Of a stretch of DNA of 64,000 bases, positions 1-10,539 are shown in pieces (the stretch's first letter is position 1; every line of letters begins with the position of its first letter). The notes under the pieces were generated by a model. It saw only the letters and a program-made list of their open reading frames with translations, was not told the DNA's origin and did no database searches. This stretch comes from Ichthyophis bannanicus (Eukaryota; Chordata; Amphibia; Gymnophiona; Ichthyophiidae): positions 107,684,278-107,748,277 of the forward strand of contig CM066043.1 of assembly GCA_033557465.1 (NCBI GenBank), read 5' to 3'. The position numbers and the translations under genes were made by a program.

Positions 1-590
1 CTGGTGAAGGCCTCTCTGTACTGCATGTGTGTGTGACCAATGCTGGGTATTCTGTTAGCATGGAATTTCTGCTTAAGGCTGTGTAGCAATTTGGTTTGTT
101 CAGCTTGCACATTGCCCTCTCTGCAGTTATTTTTTGGGGGCAGGGCAGGGGGTGGGGCGAGAACAGGGCCGGGGTGGGCATGAGCAGAACGTGGCTAGCC
201 ATAGGTGGCAGGAATTTCTTTTTCAAAAAGTTGGCAACCCTAAACACAGTCCAGAAATTCAAACTCCAATTCAGAAATCATAGTCCGGAAACTGTAATTA
301 GACAGAGATCTCACACACCACAGACTAGGCGTTTCTTCCTCCTGCACCTTCTAGTACAAGGAACTCCTTGGAAAAAGGGATCTTCCCTTAGCTTTCCCTT
401 GTTATAATTAGAATCCTGGGTGTAGACCAACTGATGAGAGACACACTCTCCTTTTGAGAGACAACAGCAACTAATCTCTAGTGAAATCCTGACACACCAG
501 GATTCAGCAGAATTTCTCTTTGTGGGGAAATCCTCCAAAGGTCAGCCCAAGGGTATCTGACACCCTATGTAAACCTTCAGTCATTCACTA

Positions 591-905
591 CCCCCCCCCC
601 CCCACAGGTTAGCTCAAGGCCCTACTTTGCCTCCCCCCATTCATGGTGGCTCAAGGCCATACCCTCTTGGTACTCCAACATCTCCCCTTTTCTTCCCCTC
701 CCCAACTCCTCCCAGGTGACCAGCATCACTCTTTCCCTGCTCTCCCCCTACCCTCCTGAGGGTGGCCAGCATCACCCCTTTCCTCTCCCCTTCCAGGTGG
801 TCACCATCACCCCCTTCCCTCCCTATTCCCTTCCACCATGTTCATCATCGATCATTCTCTTTCCCCTGAAGAGTCCAGCATCTCTCTTCCCTACTATTCA
901 CCCCC
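591..905. repeat. Poly-C tract and pyrimidine-rich degenerate tandem repeat
   Basis: A run of 13 C at 591-603 is followed by C/T-rich DNA in which a phrase resembling 'ggtggccagcatcacc' recurs about every 50-70 bases (near 713, 761 and 797). No coding signal. The remainder of 1-1290 holds no feature I recognise; short ORFs in it are not supported by any motif. Confidence 0.5.
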
Positions 906-1289
906 CTTCTCTCTGCCACTGCTGACCCTGCCCTATTTCCACCAGCCGATTCAACAAAAGTAGAGTGTGGCTACCACTGACCTATAATCTATGATAATCT
1001 ATGGCAGAAATGGTCAGCAAGATGACTCCTGACCCACAAAGCAAGAACAAGTTACTTCTATGGGCCAGGTGATGTCACTGCCATGCATCTCTCAATTTCT
1101 GGTTCACTGTTTGGACTTTGGTGGGGGTTGGGGGGTGGATGAGGGCACCCTCTCATGAAACTGTAGGGGAGATCTTCCTCCTGCCCTGCTTGGACTTCTT
1201 GGATGGGGAAGGAGGAAACACTGTCTGTTCTCCCCGGACCAGGCCCCCTCTATGATCTTGGTCTTCAAAATGTACCCACCTCTAGTCTA

Positions 1290-1420
1290 TGGCATTATTT
1301 ATTTATTTATTTATTGTTATTTTTATACCGCTCCTTCCCAAGATCAGGGGCGGTTTACAAAGGAACAACATTTCTTACATTGAACATGGTTTAACAGGTT
1401 TAACTACTGTATGTACAAAG
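1290..1420 (-). mobile_element. LINE/SINE 3' tail fragment
   Basis: Read on the minus strand this ends in a GTAAACCGC-like stem (plus strand 'ggcggtttac' at 1348-1357), a short AT stretch and then a run of TAAA repeats (plus strand 'tatttatttattta', 1297-1312). The same tail grammar recurs at 4936-5132 and 57,178-57,250, so it is a family 3' end, probably L2-like. The 5' part is missing. 1420-2090 contains nothing I can assign. Confidence 0.5.
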
Positions 1421-2090
1421 TAGGATTGTTACTTAAGGGAATCATCTTACAATTGCAAAAGAAACTAAATTGGAAAGAATAGATTAGTTTACAGCCCTTA
1501 CCTGCCATTATATTCTATTTTTGCATTACTTGTGCTAGCAGTACTTATTCATATATTACTAATAATGTTTCCTAAAAAGTAAGACTGACTTCATTTTAGA
1601 ATACTGTAGCACTGAAAATACTTAAACCTGCCTGAGATGAAAACAGAAAAGAGCCATCAAATTAAAGCCTATTGCCTAAAGATTTTTACTGCAGACACAG
1701 ATTAACTCACATCTGATAGTCTGGTTCATTAAGTTACCTTGGCTTGCAGGAGAATATGGTAGATGTAACATTTCTGTCAGAAAGCTGCTAGGAAAAATGA
1801 GGCCTTTGGAACCTCAGCTAATTACCCTGCCACTATCCACAGCGATGCTGGAGCTGATAAAGCCGCTGCATTCACTTAGCACCTATGTTGCTCCTGGAAG
1901 TCAGGAATGAGAATTGCTTTCCAAAATTTAGAAAGGTCATCAATATCGGTTCTTCATCTTGGCCTTTGGGAAGGGTGCCGGATGAGGCTAAGAGGTTGTG
2001 GAACATTTTGATTACCCTCCTTGAGCCCGCCCCTCCTCCTCCGCCACTGCTGATGCTGCCCTCACTCCGCCAGAGCTTACTGTTCTGTGC

Positions 2091-4882
2091 GCCTTGTAAC
2101 TCCTACTGATTGAGCTCTTGGGGGCAGGTTGGGACCCTTCCGGGCATTGTTCTTTGCACAGATCACACATCTACGAGCTACTGAGGCTGATATGGGTCCT
2201 AATAATGAAATACAGAAATGGTGTCTGAGAGCTTTTTCCATCGCAGTTTTTCCATAATGTGTGGCCTGATGAAAAGCATGGACAAAGGCAGGACCCAAGG
2301 CTTCAGGGATTACAGTTGGACCGGGAGGTGAGCCACCGGCCGGCGGTGGTAGCACTATCCATCCAGTCTCTGATGACACTCCCCCTTCCTCTTGACAATA
2401 ATAATCTAACTCTTTGGAGGTATACTGGGGGATCCATGCACTGAGGGGCACTGGGAATATAGCTGCCTGGACTGTACTAGGAGCAGCTACAGGCTCAGTT
2501 GTAGCCGCTTTTCGGGTAGAAACGTCTGCAAATCTATTTCCCCGTGAAACTTCCCCTTCCCCTGCCTCATGACCTCGGCAGTGCATTACTGTGACTTGTT
2601 TGGGGGCCCACACAGCTTCCAATAATGTCAATATCTCAGGGATATACTTGATGGACTTGCCTCCTGAGGTTATCAACCCTCGTTCCTTGTACAGGGCCCC
2701 ATGAGCATGTAATGTTGTAAAGGCGTACCTTGAATCTGTGTACACATTCAAGCGGAGCCCCATCCCTATTATCAGTGCCCTGGTGAGGACTATCAGTTCA
2801 GCCTTCTGTGCTGAGGTTCCCGGGGCCAGAGCTGAAGATTCAACTACCATGTCCAGGGTCACTACTGCATAGCTGGCACGACGTTGTCAGTTGATGACAA
2901 GACTACTTCCATCCACAAAGAAGGTTCGTTCAGGGTCATTCAATGGGACATCAGTTAGATCAGGGCGACTTGAGAATACAGTGTCCATTATTTCCAAGCA
3001 ATCATGATCGGGATGGGGGGGGGGGGGGGCCTGGACCGATTGGCAACAGCGTGGTTGGGTTCAAAGCTTGACTGATGATCAACTGCAATCGGGGATTCTC
3101 GCACAACATGCTATGGTACTTCAGCATTCGGGAATTTGTGAACCAATAATTTCCTTTGTGTTCCATAAGGGTCAGGACAGAGTGCGGTACGGTAATTTGG
3201 AGATTCTGACCCAGGGTGAGCTTGTCGGCTTCACCCACCAGGAGGGCTGTAGCTGCAACGGCTCTTAGGCAAGGTGGCCATCCTTTTGCGACAGTATCCA
3301 GTTGTTTTGATAGATAAACTACAGGTCACTGCCAAGATCCGAGGGCTTGAGTCAATACTCCCAAAGTGTTTCCACTTGACTCATGGACATAGAGGCAAAA
3401 TGGTTTCTGTGCATCTGGCAGGCCCAAAGCTGGTGATGACATCAAGGCTGCCTTCAATGATTGGAATGCCACATCCTGTTCTGGGCCCCATTCCAGGGGA
3501 GATTGCTCCATTCCTTTGGTGGCCTGATACAATGGCTTTGCCACCAGCGCAAAATTGGGTATCCATATTCGACAATAGCCTGCAGCTCCCAGAAAAGCCC
3601 TCACCTGCTTTCTGGTGGTGGGGGTAGGGATGCGACACACCGCTTCCTTACGCTCTGGTCCCAATCTCCGAATCCCTTTGGACAGATGGAATCCCAGATA
3701 TTTATCCTCAGTTTGGCATAACTGCGCCTTGGCTCTTGAGACCTTGTATCCGGCTTCATTCAGAAGGTGCAAGAGATCACTGGTGGCATGCACGCATTCG
3801 TTTTTGGAGTTGGTGGCTACTAGCAGGTCATCCACATACTGAAGAAGGACTCTCTTCCCTGGAGTCACAGAATAACTTGAAAGATCCTGATTGAGGGCAG
3901 CACTGAAGAGGGTAGGCGAGTTCTTGAATCCTTGGGGTAATCGAGCCCAGGTGAGTTGACCTCGCCTCCCTGTGGTGGGGTCTTCCCATTCAAACGCGAA
4001 CAGAAGTTGACTGGTTGATGCTAAATGTATGCAGAAGAAAGCATCCTTTAACTCCAAGACGGTGACGTGAGTAGCCTCAGCGGGGACCAGTCCCAGGAGA
4101 GTATAAGGGTTTGGAACTACTGGATGTATGGTTACAACTGCATTATTCACTCTTCTCAAGTCCTGCACTGGGCGGTAGTCACCTGTCCCAGGCTTCTTGA
4201 CTGGGAGGAGGGGGGTATTCCAGGGCGATTGGCACTCCCTGAGAAGTCCATACTTCAATAATTTCATTAAATGACAGTGAATTCCTTCAATCGCCGGTCG
4301 CGGAAGAGGATATTGTCTCACGTGCACTGGTTCCACTCCTGGTTTGAGGGTGACAAGAACAGGGTCTATATTCTTTGCTAGGCCTAGAGGATTATCCTCC
4401 GTCCATACCTCGGGCGCAGCTAAGATTCTGGTGGGTATACGGGGACAGGCTGCCTTGGTCAGAGATGCACTATAGAACCGCCATTCTTCTTCCCGGGGGA
4501 CAGTTAACACCATCAGGCCAGCAGATTTTGAGTTTAAAGTCATTTCCATTCCTCCCCCTTCAACAAAGGATATCTGCACCTGGAGCTTAGCGAGCATATC
4601 TCGGCCCAAGAGGGGGATTGGGCATTCAGGCATATACAGGAACTGGTGTGTTACTTTCTGTCCCCCTAATTCACAGGTGCGGTTCTGCAAGAAAGGTTTA
4701 GTGGCTCTAGTTCCGGTAGCGCCGACAATAGTGATGGATCGAGAAGACAAAGGGGCCACCGGTTTCGCCACTACTGAATGTTCGGCCCCCATATCCAACA
4801 TAAAGTCCATATATTGGTCCCCAATCTTCAAAGTGACCATAGGCTCCTGGGGACCTAGAGGAAACTTGGAGCCCGGTCTGGC
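2091..4882 (-). pseudogene. pol: pro-pol pseudogene (protease, RT, RNase H, partial integrase)
   Basis: The frame continues directly from the gag UAG. The protease has 'LDMGAE' where family members have D-T/S-G-A; the ATG codon (4792-4790) is explained by CpG loss from ACG. The 'LLGRDML' block is present. RT has 'LPQGFKNSPTLF' and 'YVDD' (about residues 335-338 from 4840), but motif A reads 'LELKDAFF' (codon 4054-4052), replacing the first catalytic Asp by Glu. An open frame spans 4840-3326. The connection and RNase H region (3240-2480) follows with frameshifts, a 15-G run near 3016-3030 and a TGA at 2887-2889; RNase H blocks FVDGSS, YTDSRYAF and HCRGHEAGEG are visible. The integrase zinc domain (H-x3-H ... 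C-x2-C, about 2260-2140) is the last recognisable part. No integrase core follows. Confidence 0.88.
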
Positions 4883-6873
4883 CTAGTCTTCATCCATGTC
4901 GTAGCCCTCCTCGGCTGCCATTCCCTCTATAGCTGTATATAGTTTAATGTACATAGTTTACAAACCAGTCTTGTGCTGTTATGCATTAGTTCATGCTGTT
5001 AACCATTACTCTTTATTGTTACAAAATGTTCGATGTAAAACTAAGCTCTTGCTTTGTGGATTGTTTTATTGTAAACCGCAACTGAACTCTGGAAGATGCG
5101 GGTTATAAATGATTGTTAAATAAATAAATAAAATAGCTGCTTCTTCTTGTTGGAACTGTGTGCAATGCATTACTCCCCGATTCTGGAATCGTCCCCCTGC
5201 TCTCCGTGTGCTCCCTCCTCCCCTCCAGGAGGCGGAGTCAAAGTTCGGGCATTCATTTTTCCAATGTCCTTCTTCTCTACAGTGGGCACACTGATTTGCG
5301 CCCAATGGGGGCCGACCATTTCCTCGGGTCCTTTGGTTAGAGAAACTTCCCCCTCGTCATTCAACTAAAGCTGCAGCAAGGAAATCAGCTTTCTTCTTCG
5401 TTTTACGTTCACTTTCCTTCTGACGTTCTTGATCACGATTCACAAACATTTTCTGAGCAACTTCCATTAACTGGGCCGCATTCATGCCCGCAAATCCTTC
5501 CAACTTCTGCAGTTTCCGTTTTATGTCTCCCTGGGACCAATTCACAAAGGCTGCATTTACCATGCGCAAATTTTCCTGGGCCGCTGGATCATATGGGGTA
5601 TAAAGTCTGTAAGCTTCAGATAAACGTTCATAAAAGGCCGCTGGGCTCTCGTCTGGATGCAGGATGACTTCTGATACCTTTCCGATATTCATGGCCTTCT
5701 GGCTTCCTTTCTTCAGGCCTTGCAGTAGGGCCTGGCGGAACCGAGTGAGGGCCGCCGCCCCATTCACATCGTTCGGATCCCATTCAGGATCGTCATTTGG
5801 AAAATCCGCGGCAGCTGCTTGCCGGGGATTTAGGCCTCCTTCTTCTACAGGGTTTTCTTCTAACCATCAGGTGGACGCTTGCACGATCCGTGCTCATTCT
5901 TCAGTAGTGAAGAGGGTAGACAGGAGCTGGCGGCAATCAGACCAGGTAGGCTGATGGGTCTGCATAATACTAGACATTAATTCGGTCAATTCTTGGGGCT
6001 TTTCAGTATAGGATGCATAATGCGTTTTCCAGTTCAATAAATCTGTGGTGGAAAAAGGCACATAAACGAGACTGGCTGGCCCACCACAACCTGGTCCTGT
6101 TCATTAAGGATAGGTAGCCCTGGGACCTGGTGCAATGGCATAACATGACCATCCTTCTGACTTGCTGTTGTACTTCTGAGAGCGTAATGTAGTCTGGCTT
6201 GTTGGAACTCGGCTCCCCTGCTTTGGTCCTTGGCAGTAAGTGACCCTGAACTAGCAAATGAATCCCTGCTTGCAGTGTCATCGGTGGACTGCGGTCCTCC
6301 CGAGGCATTCTGGACTGAGCTGGGGCTCCCGGTCAGGAGGGAGTGCGCCTCCTCCTGTTGCGGAGGTGGTTGGTGGACTAGGGGTAAATCGTCAGGAGGG
6401 GGTCCCCCCGCACCGGGCTCTGCCCGGGGTGATGGCAGAGCTGAGGGGACTGGCCTATAGAGGAACTGGGGTGAATGGGTCAGAATATCTGGAGATTCCG
6501 GGGCAGAATAAACGGGCAGCTTCTCTTCTCCGGATTTCCGGGCCCCCCTTGTAGTCCCTACCAATATCCTACACTGTTCCTCATGGCAACGCTTTATCCA
6601 GGAGGGCTCCTTTTCACAAATACTTAACCAGGAATCTATATAGGGGAACTGGTCAGGGTGTTCTTTACGTACAATCTGGTGAACTAGGGATATGATTCTA
6701 ACATCAAAAGTACCACCAGGGGGCCACGCGGTGACCAGCACCGGCCACTCCCTATCACAGAGTATTTCTAATCGGGACAGCGACATTTTTATTCCATAGT
6801 CTCCATCAAATCCCTTCTTGAAATTCTTGATCATACACTTCAGAGGAGTTTGCGTGGACTCCGACCCTCCCAT
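4883..6873 (-). pseudogene. gag: gag pseudogene (matrix, capsid, nucleocapsid)
   Basis: The start is taken as the ATG at 6873 rather than the longer frame from 6966, because it gives Met-Gly-Gly-Ser-x-Ser, a good myristoylation signal. Matrix region: a 'HPDQFPYIDSW' block typical of gammaretroviral matrix. A proline-rich linker follows. The capsid C-terminal half (about 5360-5767) has the major-homology segment around 'DESPAAFYERLSEAYR' and a basic/acidic tail rich in K, E and R. Nucleocapsid has one zinc knuckle, CAHCREEGHWKNEC (C-x2-C-x4-H-x4-C), near 5290-5245. Breaks: a frameshift near 6040, a TGA at 5894-5896, and a 197-bp LINE-tail insertion at 4936-5132. Gag ends at the UAG at 4883-4885. 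Function would be virion assembly; this copy is dead. Confidence 0.85.
4936..5132 (+). mobile_element. LINE 3'-tail insertion in gag, with target duplication
   Basis: A 197-bp block interrupts the C-terminal end of gag. It is flanked by direct copies of ATAGCTG (4929-4935 and 5133-5139) and ends in 'gtaaaccgc...gttataaat' followed by AAATAAATAAATAAA. These are the marks of a 5'-truncated LINE inserted by target-primed reverse transcription after the provirus was in place. The tail resembles those at 1290 and 57,178. Confidence 0.8.
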
Positions 6874-7130
6874 AATGACATACACAACAACAGACAGTAG
6901 GGACGGGTAGTCGGGCTGCAGGTAAGGGGTCCATACAGCCCTAGGAACAAATAGGTAGACAAACACCGAATGCTTCCTCCTTTTTGCGACCTGGGCGCGG
7001 TTGCCCGGCCAGGAACTGCACTACTCAGGAGTCCGCACCGCTTGGTCTATGTTTCAAGACCTCTTATTCACACACACAACCAAACATGCTAGCAACGTTT
7101 TCCCAAATTCCCAGGCCTACCTTGCTAACC

Positions 7131-7245
7131 AACAGCAGTGGTTTCGGTCTCGCGCATACTCATGCAAGACGTACTCGGACTGCTGATTAATCAAGGGCAG
7201 TGGTTTCGGCCTCGCGCATACTCATGCAAGGCATACTCGGACTTG
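7131..7245 (-). repeat. Tandem duplication in the proviral leader
   Basis: Two copies of a unit of about 50 bases (7131-7182 and 7196-7245) share 'gcgcatactcatgcaag' with few differences. They lie in the untranslated leader between the primer-binding site and gag, where retroviral packaging elements are found. Function is unknown; see findings. Confidence 0.75.
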
Positions 7246-7575
7246 CCCTGAGAGGTGATCAGGCTCTCGGTACCGTATTCCCATACCAATCTTCCAACCT
7301 ATCTATCTGAGTAGCAAAGAAATTTCTACTCACCGGATCTGGTACTCGACACAGAGCCAGTTCTTGGGTTGAATCCTGGACTCCCCTCGGGTTCAGAGGT
7401 GTTGGCCGGCTGGACCCAGTAGGCCGCCGAGGCAAGGCGGAACCCTCTCCGATACAAGAGGACCGGTGGTGCCTGAGGTTTCCCCTGCGGTCGGATGGAC
7501 ACGGTTCCAACCGGGCCAAACCTTGAGGCGGTAATACGTGGTATACTCACTTGAATACCATTCACCACTCGCACA

Positions 7576-7593
7576 TTCCCGGCCAACGCACCA
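7576..7593 (-). promoter_or_regulatory. Primer-binding site, tRNA-Gly type
   Basis: Plus-strand TTCCCGGCCAACGCACCA equals the 3' end of a vertebrate tRNA-Gly (the UCC-type ending ...CCAACGCA plus CCA), so the minus-strand provirus carries its 18-nt complement beginning TGG. It lies just inside the LTR and upstream of gag, exactly where a primer-binding site belongs. The match to the tRNA is from knowledge of tRNA-Gly sequences, not from a search. Confidence 0.85.
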
Positions 7594-7599
7594 AGAATA

Positions 7600-8076
7600 T
7601 GTAGCAGCGAAGTGCATATAATGAAAAAAACCAGGAGTCAATTGCAGGTTCCAAGCCAATTTATTGTGCACAGGCTCAGACAGGAGTGCATCCAAAAAGG
7701 ACTGAGCCATGGAGTACAGGAGCAAATTCCTTATATACAATTTTTACAGTTTGATAAAGGCAAACTTTCTATTGGTCCCAACGCCCCTCGCACCTATCCA
7801 ATCCGTGACCCTCTCTGGGCCTAGCTCCCTGTTCCCCCTTGTTCAGGCTATTCTAACAAAGGCATAGTCTTAGATATTGATACATTTCTACTTCAAGGAC
7901 ATTTCTAGCTCAGAGAATGCAAGACCAGTTCTATCATCAGCATAAAGGAATTATACAAACTTTTCAAAAGCAGTTTAAAGCAGTTTAAAGACAGTTTCTC
8001 AGACTGGTTCTTCTCAGCACTACTCCCAGGTGGGGGTTAGGATCTAGGCCTAGTTTACAGGCCATAGCCTACCACA
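7600..8076 (-). repeat. 5' LTR of the endogenous retrovirus
   Basis: Minus-strand sequence starts TGTGGTAG (at 8076) and ends CA (7600), about 477 bp. It contains in the right order a CCAAT box (7771-7775), a TATA box (TATATAA, 7731-7737) and a poly(A) signal AATAAA (7660-7665), so U3-R-U5 polarity is clear. Six bases separate the proposed end from the primer-binding site, longer than the usual 0-3, so the inner edge may be a few bases off. No second LTR is in the window, so age cannot be estimated by LTR comparison. Confidence 0.8.
7660..7775 (-). promoter_or_regulatory. LTR promoter and polyadenylation signal
   Basis: On the minus strand CCAAT (7775-7771) precedes TATATAA (7737-7731) by about 34 bases, and AATAAA lies at 7665-7660. 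By usual spacing transcription would start near 7705-7700, giving an R region of roughly 50-60 bases that includes the AATAAA. This is inferred from motif order only. Confidence 0.65.
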
Positions 8077-8083
8077 AGGAGAG

Positions 8084-8181
8084 AAAGTGGCCTAGTGGTT
8101 AGAGGGGAGAACCATAAGAACTAACATTCACATCCTGTTTCTGTCACTGACCCGCCTTTTGACCTTGGGCATGTAACTTCA
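8084..8181 (+). mobile_element. tRNA-headed SINE fragment
   Basis: 'gtggcctagtggttagag' resembles the A-box region of the SINE at 44,374, and 'gaccttgggcatgtaactt' matches its body ('ggccttgggcaagtcactt'). The B box is poorly preserved and the copy stops where a CR1 3' end begins at about 8183. Confidence 0.55.
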
Positions 8182-8182
8182 T

Positions 8183-10040
8183 AGCAATGTAGTAAATAAC
8201 AGCAGATAAAGGCCAAAATAGTCCATCTAGTCTGTACGGTAAGGAGGATGGAATTGTACCTGCTGCTCTGTGCATGCTTCTCCTGTTTATGCCTTTATTT
8301 AGGGCTGTACCCGCTGCGCCATGCAGTATACCCCCTTCTGTGTCTTTGTTTATGGTTGCATCCGCTGCTCCGTGCAGGTTACCCCCTCTCTATTTTTCAA
8401 AGTGTAAAAGTTATTTACGTTTATTTTTATTTTATCCTGTTGCTATAAAGGGATCGTCTGCACCTGTCCCATGTCATTTTGAATTGTGTCGCTGTGTTTG
8501 CCCCACCTCTTCCATCGGGGGGGGGGGGGGGGAGGGGGGAGGGCATTCCAAGCACCCACTACCCTTTCAGTGAAAAAGTATTTCCTGATGTTGCTTTTGC
8601 AGCTTCATTTCATGTCCTCTAGTTTTACAGCTTCCTCATCTTTGAAAAAGTTGTGTTTGTTCATTAATACCCTTAAAGTATTTAAACATCTGTATCATAT
8701 CTTGCCTGTCCTTCCTTTCCTCCAGGGTATATTTGTTTAGCTCTTAAAGTCTCTTCTCATATATCGTCTGGCGCAGGCCCCATATCATTTTGGTCGCCTT
8801 CTGATGAACCTTTTCAAGTCTTTTTATATCCTTTGCAAGCTACAGTCTCCAAAACGGAGGCCTTGTATTGGAGCATTAATACAGCTTCTTTCTGCTGGTT
8901 ATGCCTCTGCAGGCAGCCTAACATCCTTGTGGCTTAGGCTACCACCTTGTCGCCACATTTTTATCACCTTGAAATTCTCAGACTATTACAGTGGGATCCC
9001 CCTCTCCTGGTCCATACATACCAGCCTCTCACCCCCGATAGCAAACTGTTCCTTTGGATTTCTGCATCCCAAGTGTTATCACTCTGCACTTCTTCACATT
9101 AAGTCTTAACTGCCAGGTACCTCGTATTACACCATTCTCCTAATTTTTGTAGATTTTTTTTCTCATGTTGTCTTCTCCAGTAGTTCTCAACCCAGTCCTC
9201 GGGACACACCTAGCCAGTCAAGTTTTCAGAATAATCACAATGAATATGCACGAGAGAGATTTGCATGCTCTGCCTCCATTATATACCTGAAAAAAAGTCT
9301 TGTCACCTTGCTTCACATCTTTAGCCATTTTTTCTCCTGTGTTTGCATTTACCATCCTGATTTCTGTCCTTGCTTCTTTCAGATTTATCCGGTATTCTTT
9401 TCTGTGTTCCTTTTTTGTGTTCTGAATTCTGTGAACACTGCCTTTTATGCCTTTATTTTTTGTAGCCACTTCTTTGGAGAATCATATCGGGGGGTTTTCC
9501 CTCTTGTTTTTATTTACTTTCCTTACATATTGATCCGTTGCCCCCTTTTATAGCCTCTTTCAGGTTAGCCCATTGCCTTTCCACTTCCCTTATCTTCTCC
9601 CACCCTGCTAGCTCCTTCAGATACTTTCCCATTATACTGATTGTCAGCATTCTTGAAATCTAGGGCTTTAAATTTGCTGTGATTGTATTTTGCCTTGGAT
9701 TTTACTTCAAACCACACTGTGTGGTGGTCACTGTTGCTCATATGAGCACCCACATGGACATTAGACACACTATCCCTATTGGTGAGTACTAGTTCCAGCA
9801 TAGACCCTTCCCTGATGGATTCCATCACCAATTGTCTGAGCAAAGTCTCTGGTAAGGCATCCACAATCTTTCTACTTCTTTCCAGATTTGCAGACAGGAT
9901 ACTCCAGTCCACATCCAGTAGATTAAAATCACTGAACATAATCACTTTTCCTTTCATTATCACCTTTGCAGTATCACTGATCAAGTCTTTGTCCATTTAT
10001 TCTCTGAGTTAGAGGTTTGTAAACTACCCCAATGTGGATG
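8183..10040 (-). mobile_element. CR1-type LINE, internally deleted (endonuclease to 3' end)
   Basis: Read from high to low coordinates: the endonuclease C-terminal part (frame 9996-9565) with 'SDFNLLDVDW' and the 'SNSDHHTVW' block; the basic linker ('KTFFQVYNGG', 9469-9218); then the RT C-terminal part and thumb with 'DIKRLEKVHQKATKMIWG'-like sequence near 8860-8780 and 'YFFTERVVGAWN'-like sequence near 8640-8560. Most of the RT palm is missing at about 9180-9290, where a short foreign block sits. Stops and frame changes throughout. A run of 16 G lies at 8517-8532. The 3' end at 8183-8245 resembles the end of the 20,966 copy. This is a different CR1 family from the one at 15,476. Confidence 0.75.
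9178..9288. mobile_element. Short foreign block in CR1, MITE-like
   Basis: 'gtagttctcaacccagtcctcggg' with 'gaatatgcacgagagagatttgcatg' is unlike CR1 and sits exactly at the internal deletion of the surrounding copy. I associate this phrase with a widespread small vertebrate repeat but cannot name it or show terminal repeats. Confidence 0.35.
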
Positions 10041-10539
10041 ATAGATTGATTAAACATCCTTTAAATAGCCCAACAGAAACTCTCTGAGCTCTTTAAGTAT
10101 CCTGGGATATATTTCATCAGGTTGCATGGCCTTGTCCATTTTCAGTTTTGCAAGCTGTTCATAAACACTTTCTTCCATGAATGGTATGGTACCTATTTCT
10201 TTGCCATTAGTACTTTTGCCAGTGATCAGTGATTCTTCTCCAGGATTTTCTTATATGAACACAGAACAGAAGTATTTGTTTAGCATATCTGTTTTTTCCT
10301 TGTTGCTCTACATCTATCAACCCTCAGCATCCTTGAGTCTTGCATTTCCACTTTTGGCCTTCCTACTCTCCCAGACACACCTGAAAAGTCTTGTCATCTT
10401 ACTTTACATCTTTAGCCATTTTTTCTTCTGCGTGTGCTTTTGCCATCTTGATTACTCTCTTTATCTCTTTCAGCTTTATCGGGTATTCTTTTCTGTGTCC
10501 TCTTTTAGTGATCTCTTTAGTACTCTCAACTCTCTCCTC
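10041..10539 (-). mobile_element. CR1-type LINE fragment (linker and RT start)
   Basis: Minus-strand frames carry the basic linker ('HRKEYPIKLKEIKR', near 10,500) and then 'EQLAKLKMDKAM' with 'YPRILKEL' (10,170-10,080), the sequence just before and at the start of RT in the CR1 copies elsewhere in the window. Because it repeats the linker present at 9469-9218, it is a second partial copy in tandem, not a continuation. Confidence 0.65.

Larger units (their letters stand above)
2091..8076 (-). mobile_element. Gammaretrovirus-like endogenous retrovirus, truncated
   Basis: The provirus is on the minus strand: LTR (7600-8076), tRNA-Gly primer-binding site (7576-7593), leader with a tandem duplication, gag (from 6873), an in-frame UAG, then pro-RT-RNase H and the start of integrase. 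It stops abruptly near 2091. The integrase core, env and second LTR are absent, so this is a one-LTR truncated copy. Assignment rests on the gag matrix/capsid character, a single CCHC zinc knuckle, gag and pro-pol in the same frame separated by UAG, and YVDD in RT. It carries frameshifts, stop codons and catalytic-site substitutions, so it cannot encode a functional virus. It abuts a SINE fragment at 8084. An epsilon- or other gamma-related class is possible; placement needs a tree. Confidence 0.88.

Noticed and set aside
96..407. 103-codon ORF near the window start
   Set aside because: Basic, low-information product, overlapping an equally long frame on the other strand; no motif or context.
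591..930. CRISPR-like regular repeats
   Set aside because: Repeat phrases are irregular in length and spacing and lie in a vertebrate pyrimidine-rich tract; there are no spacers of constant length.
1885..2109. Possible integrase core or 3' LTR of the provirus left of 2091
   Set aside because: Neither strand gives integrase DDE text, and there is no similarity to the LTR at 7600-8076, so the provirus is taken to end near 2091.
9218..9470. Possible stand-alone small gene (83 codons, K/R-rich)
   Set aside because: It corresponds to the basic linker between endonuclease and RT of CR1 and continues the flanking CR1 fragment.
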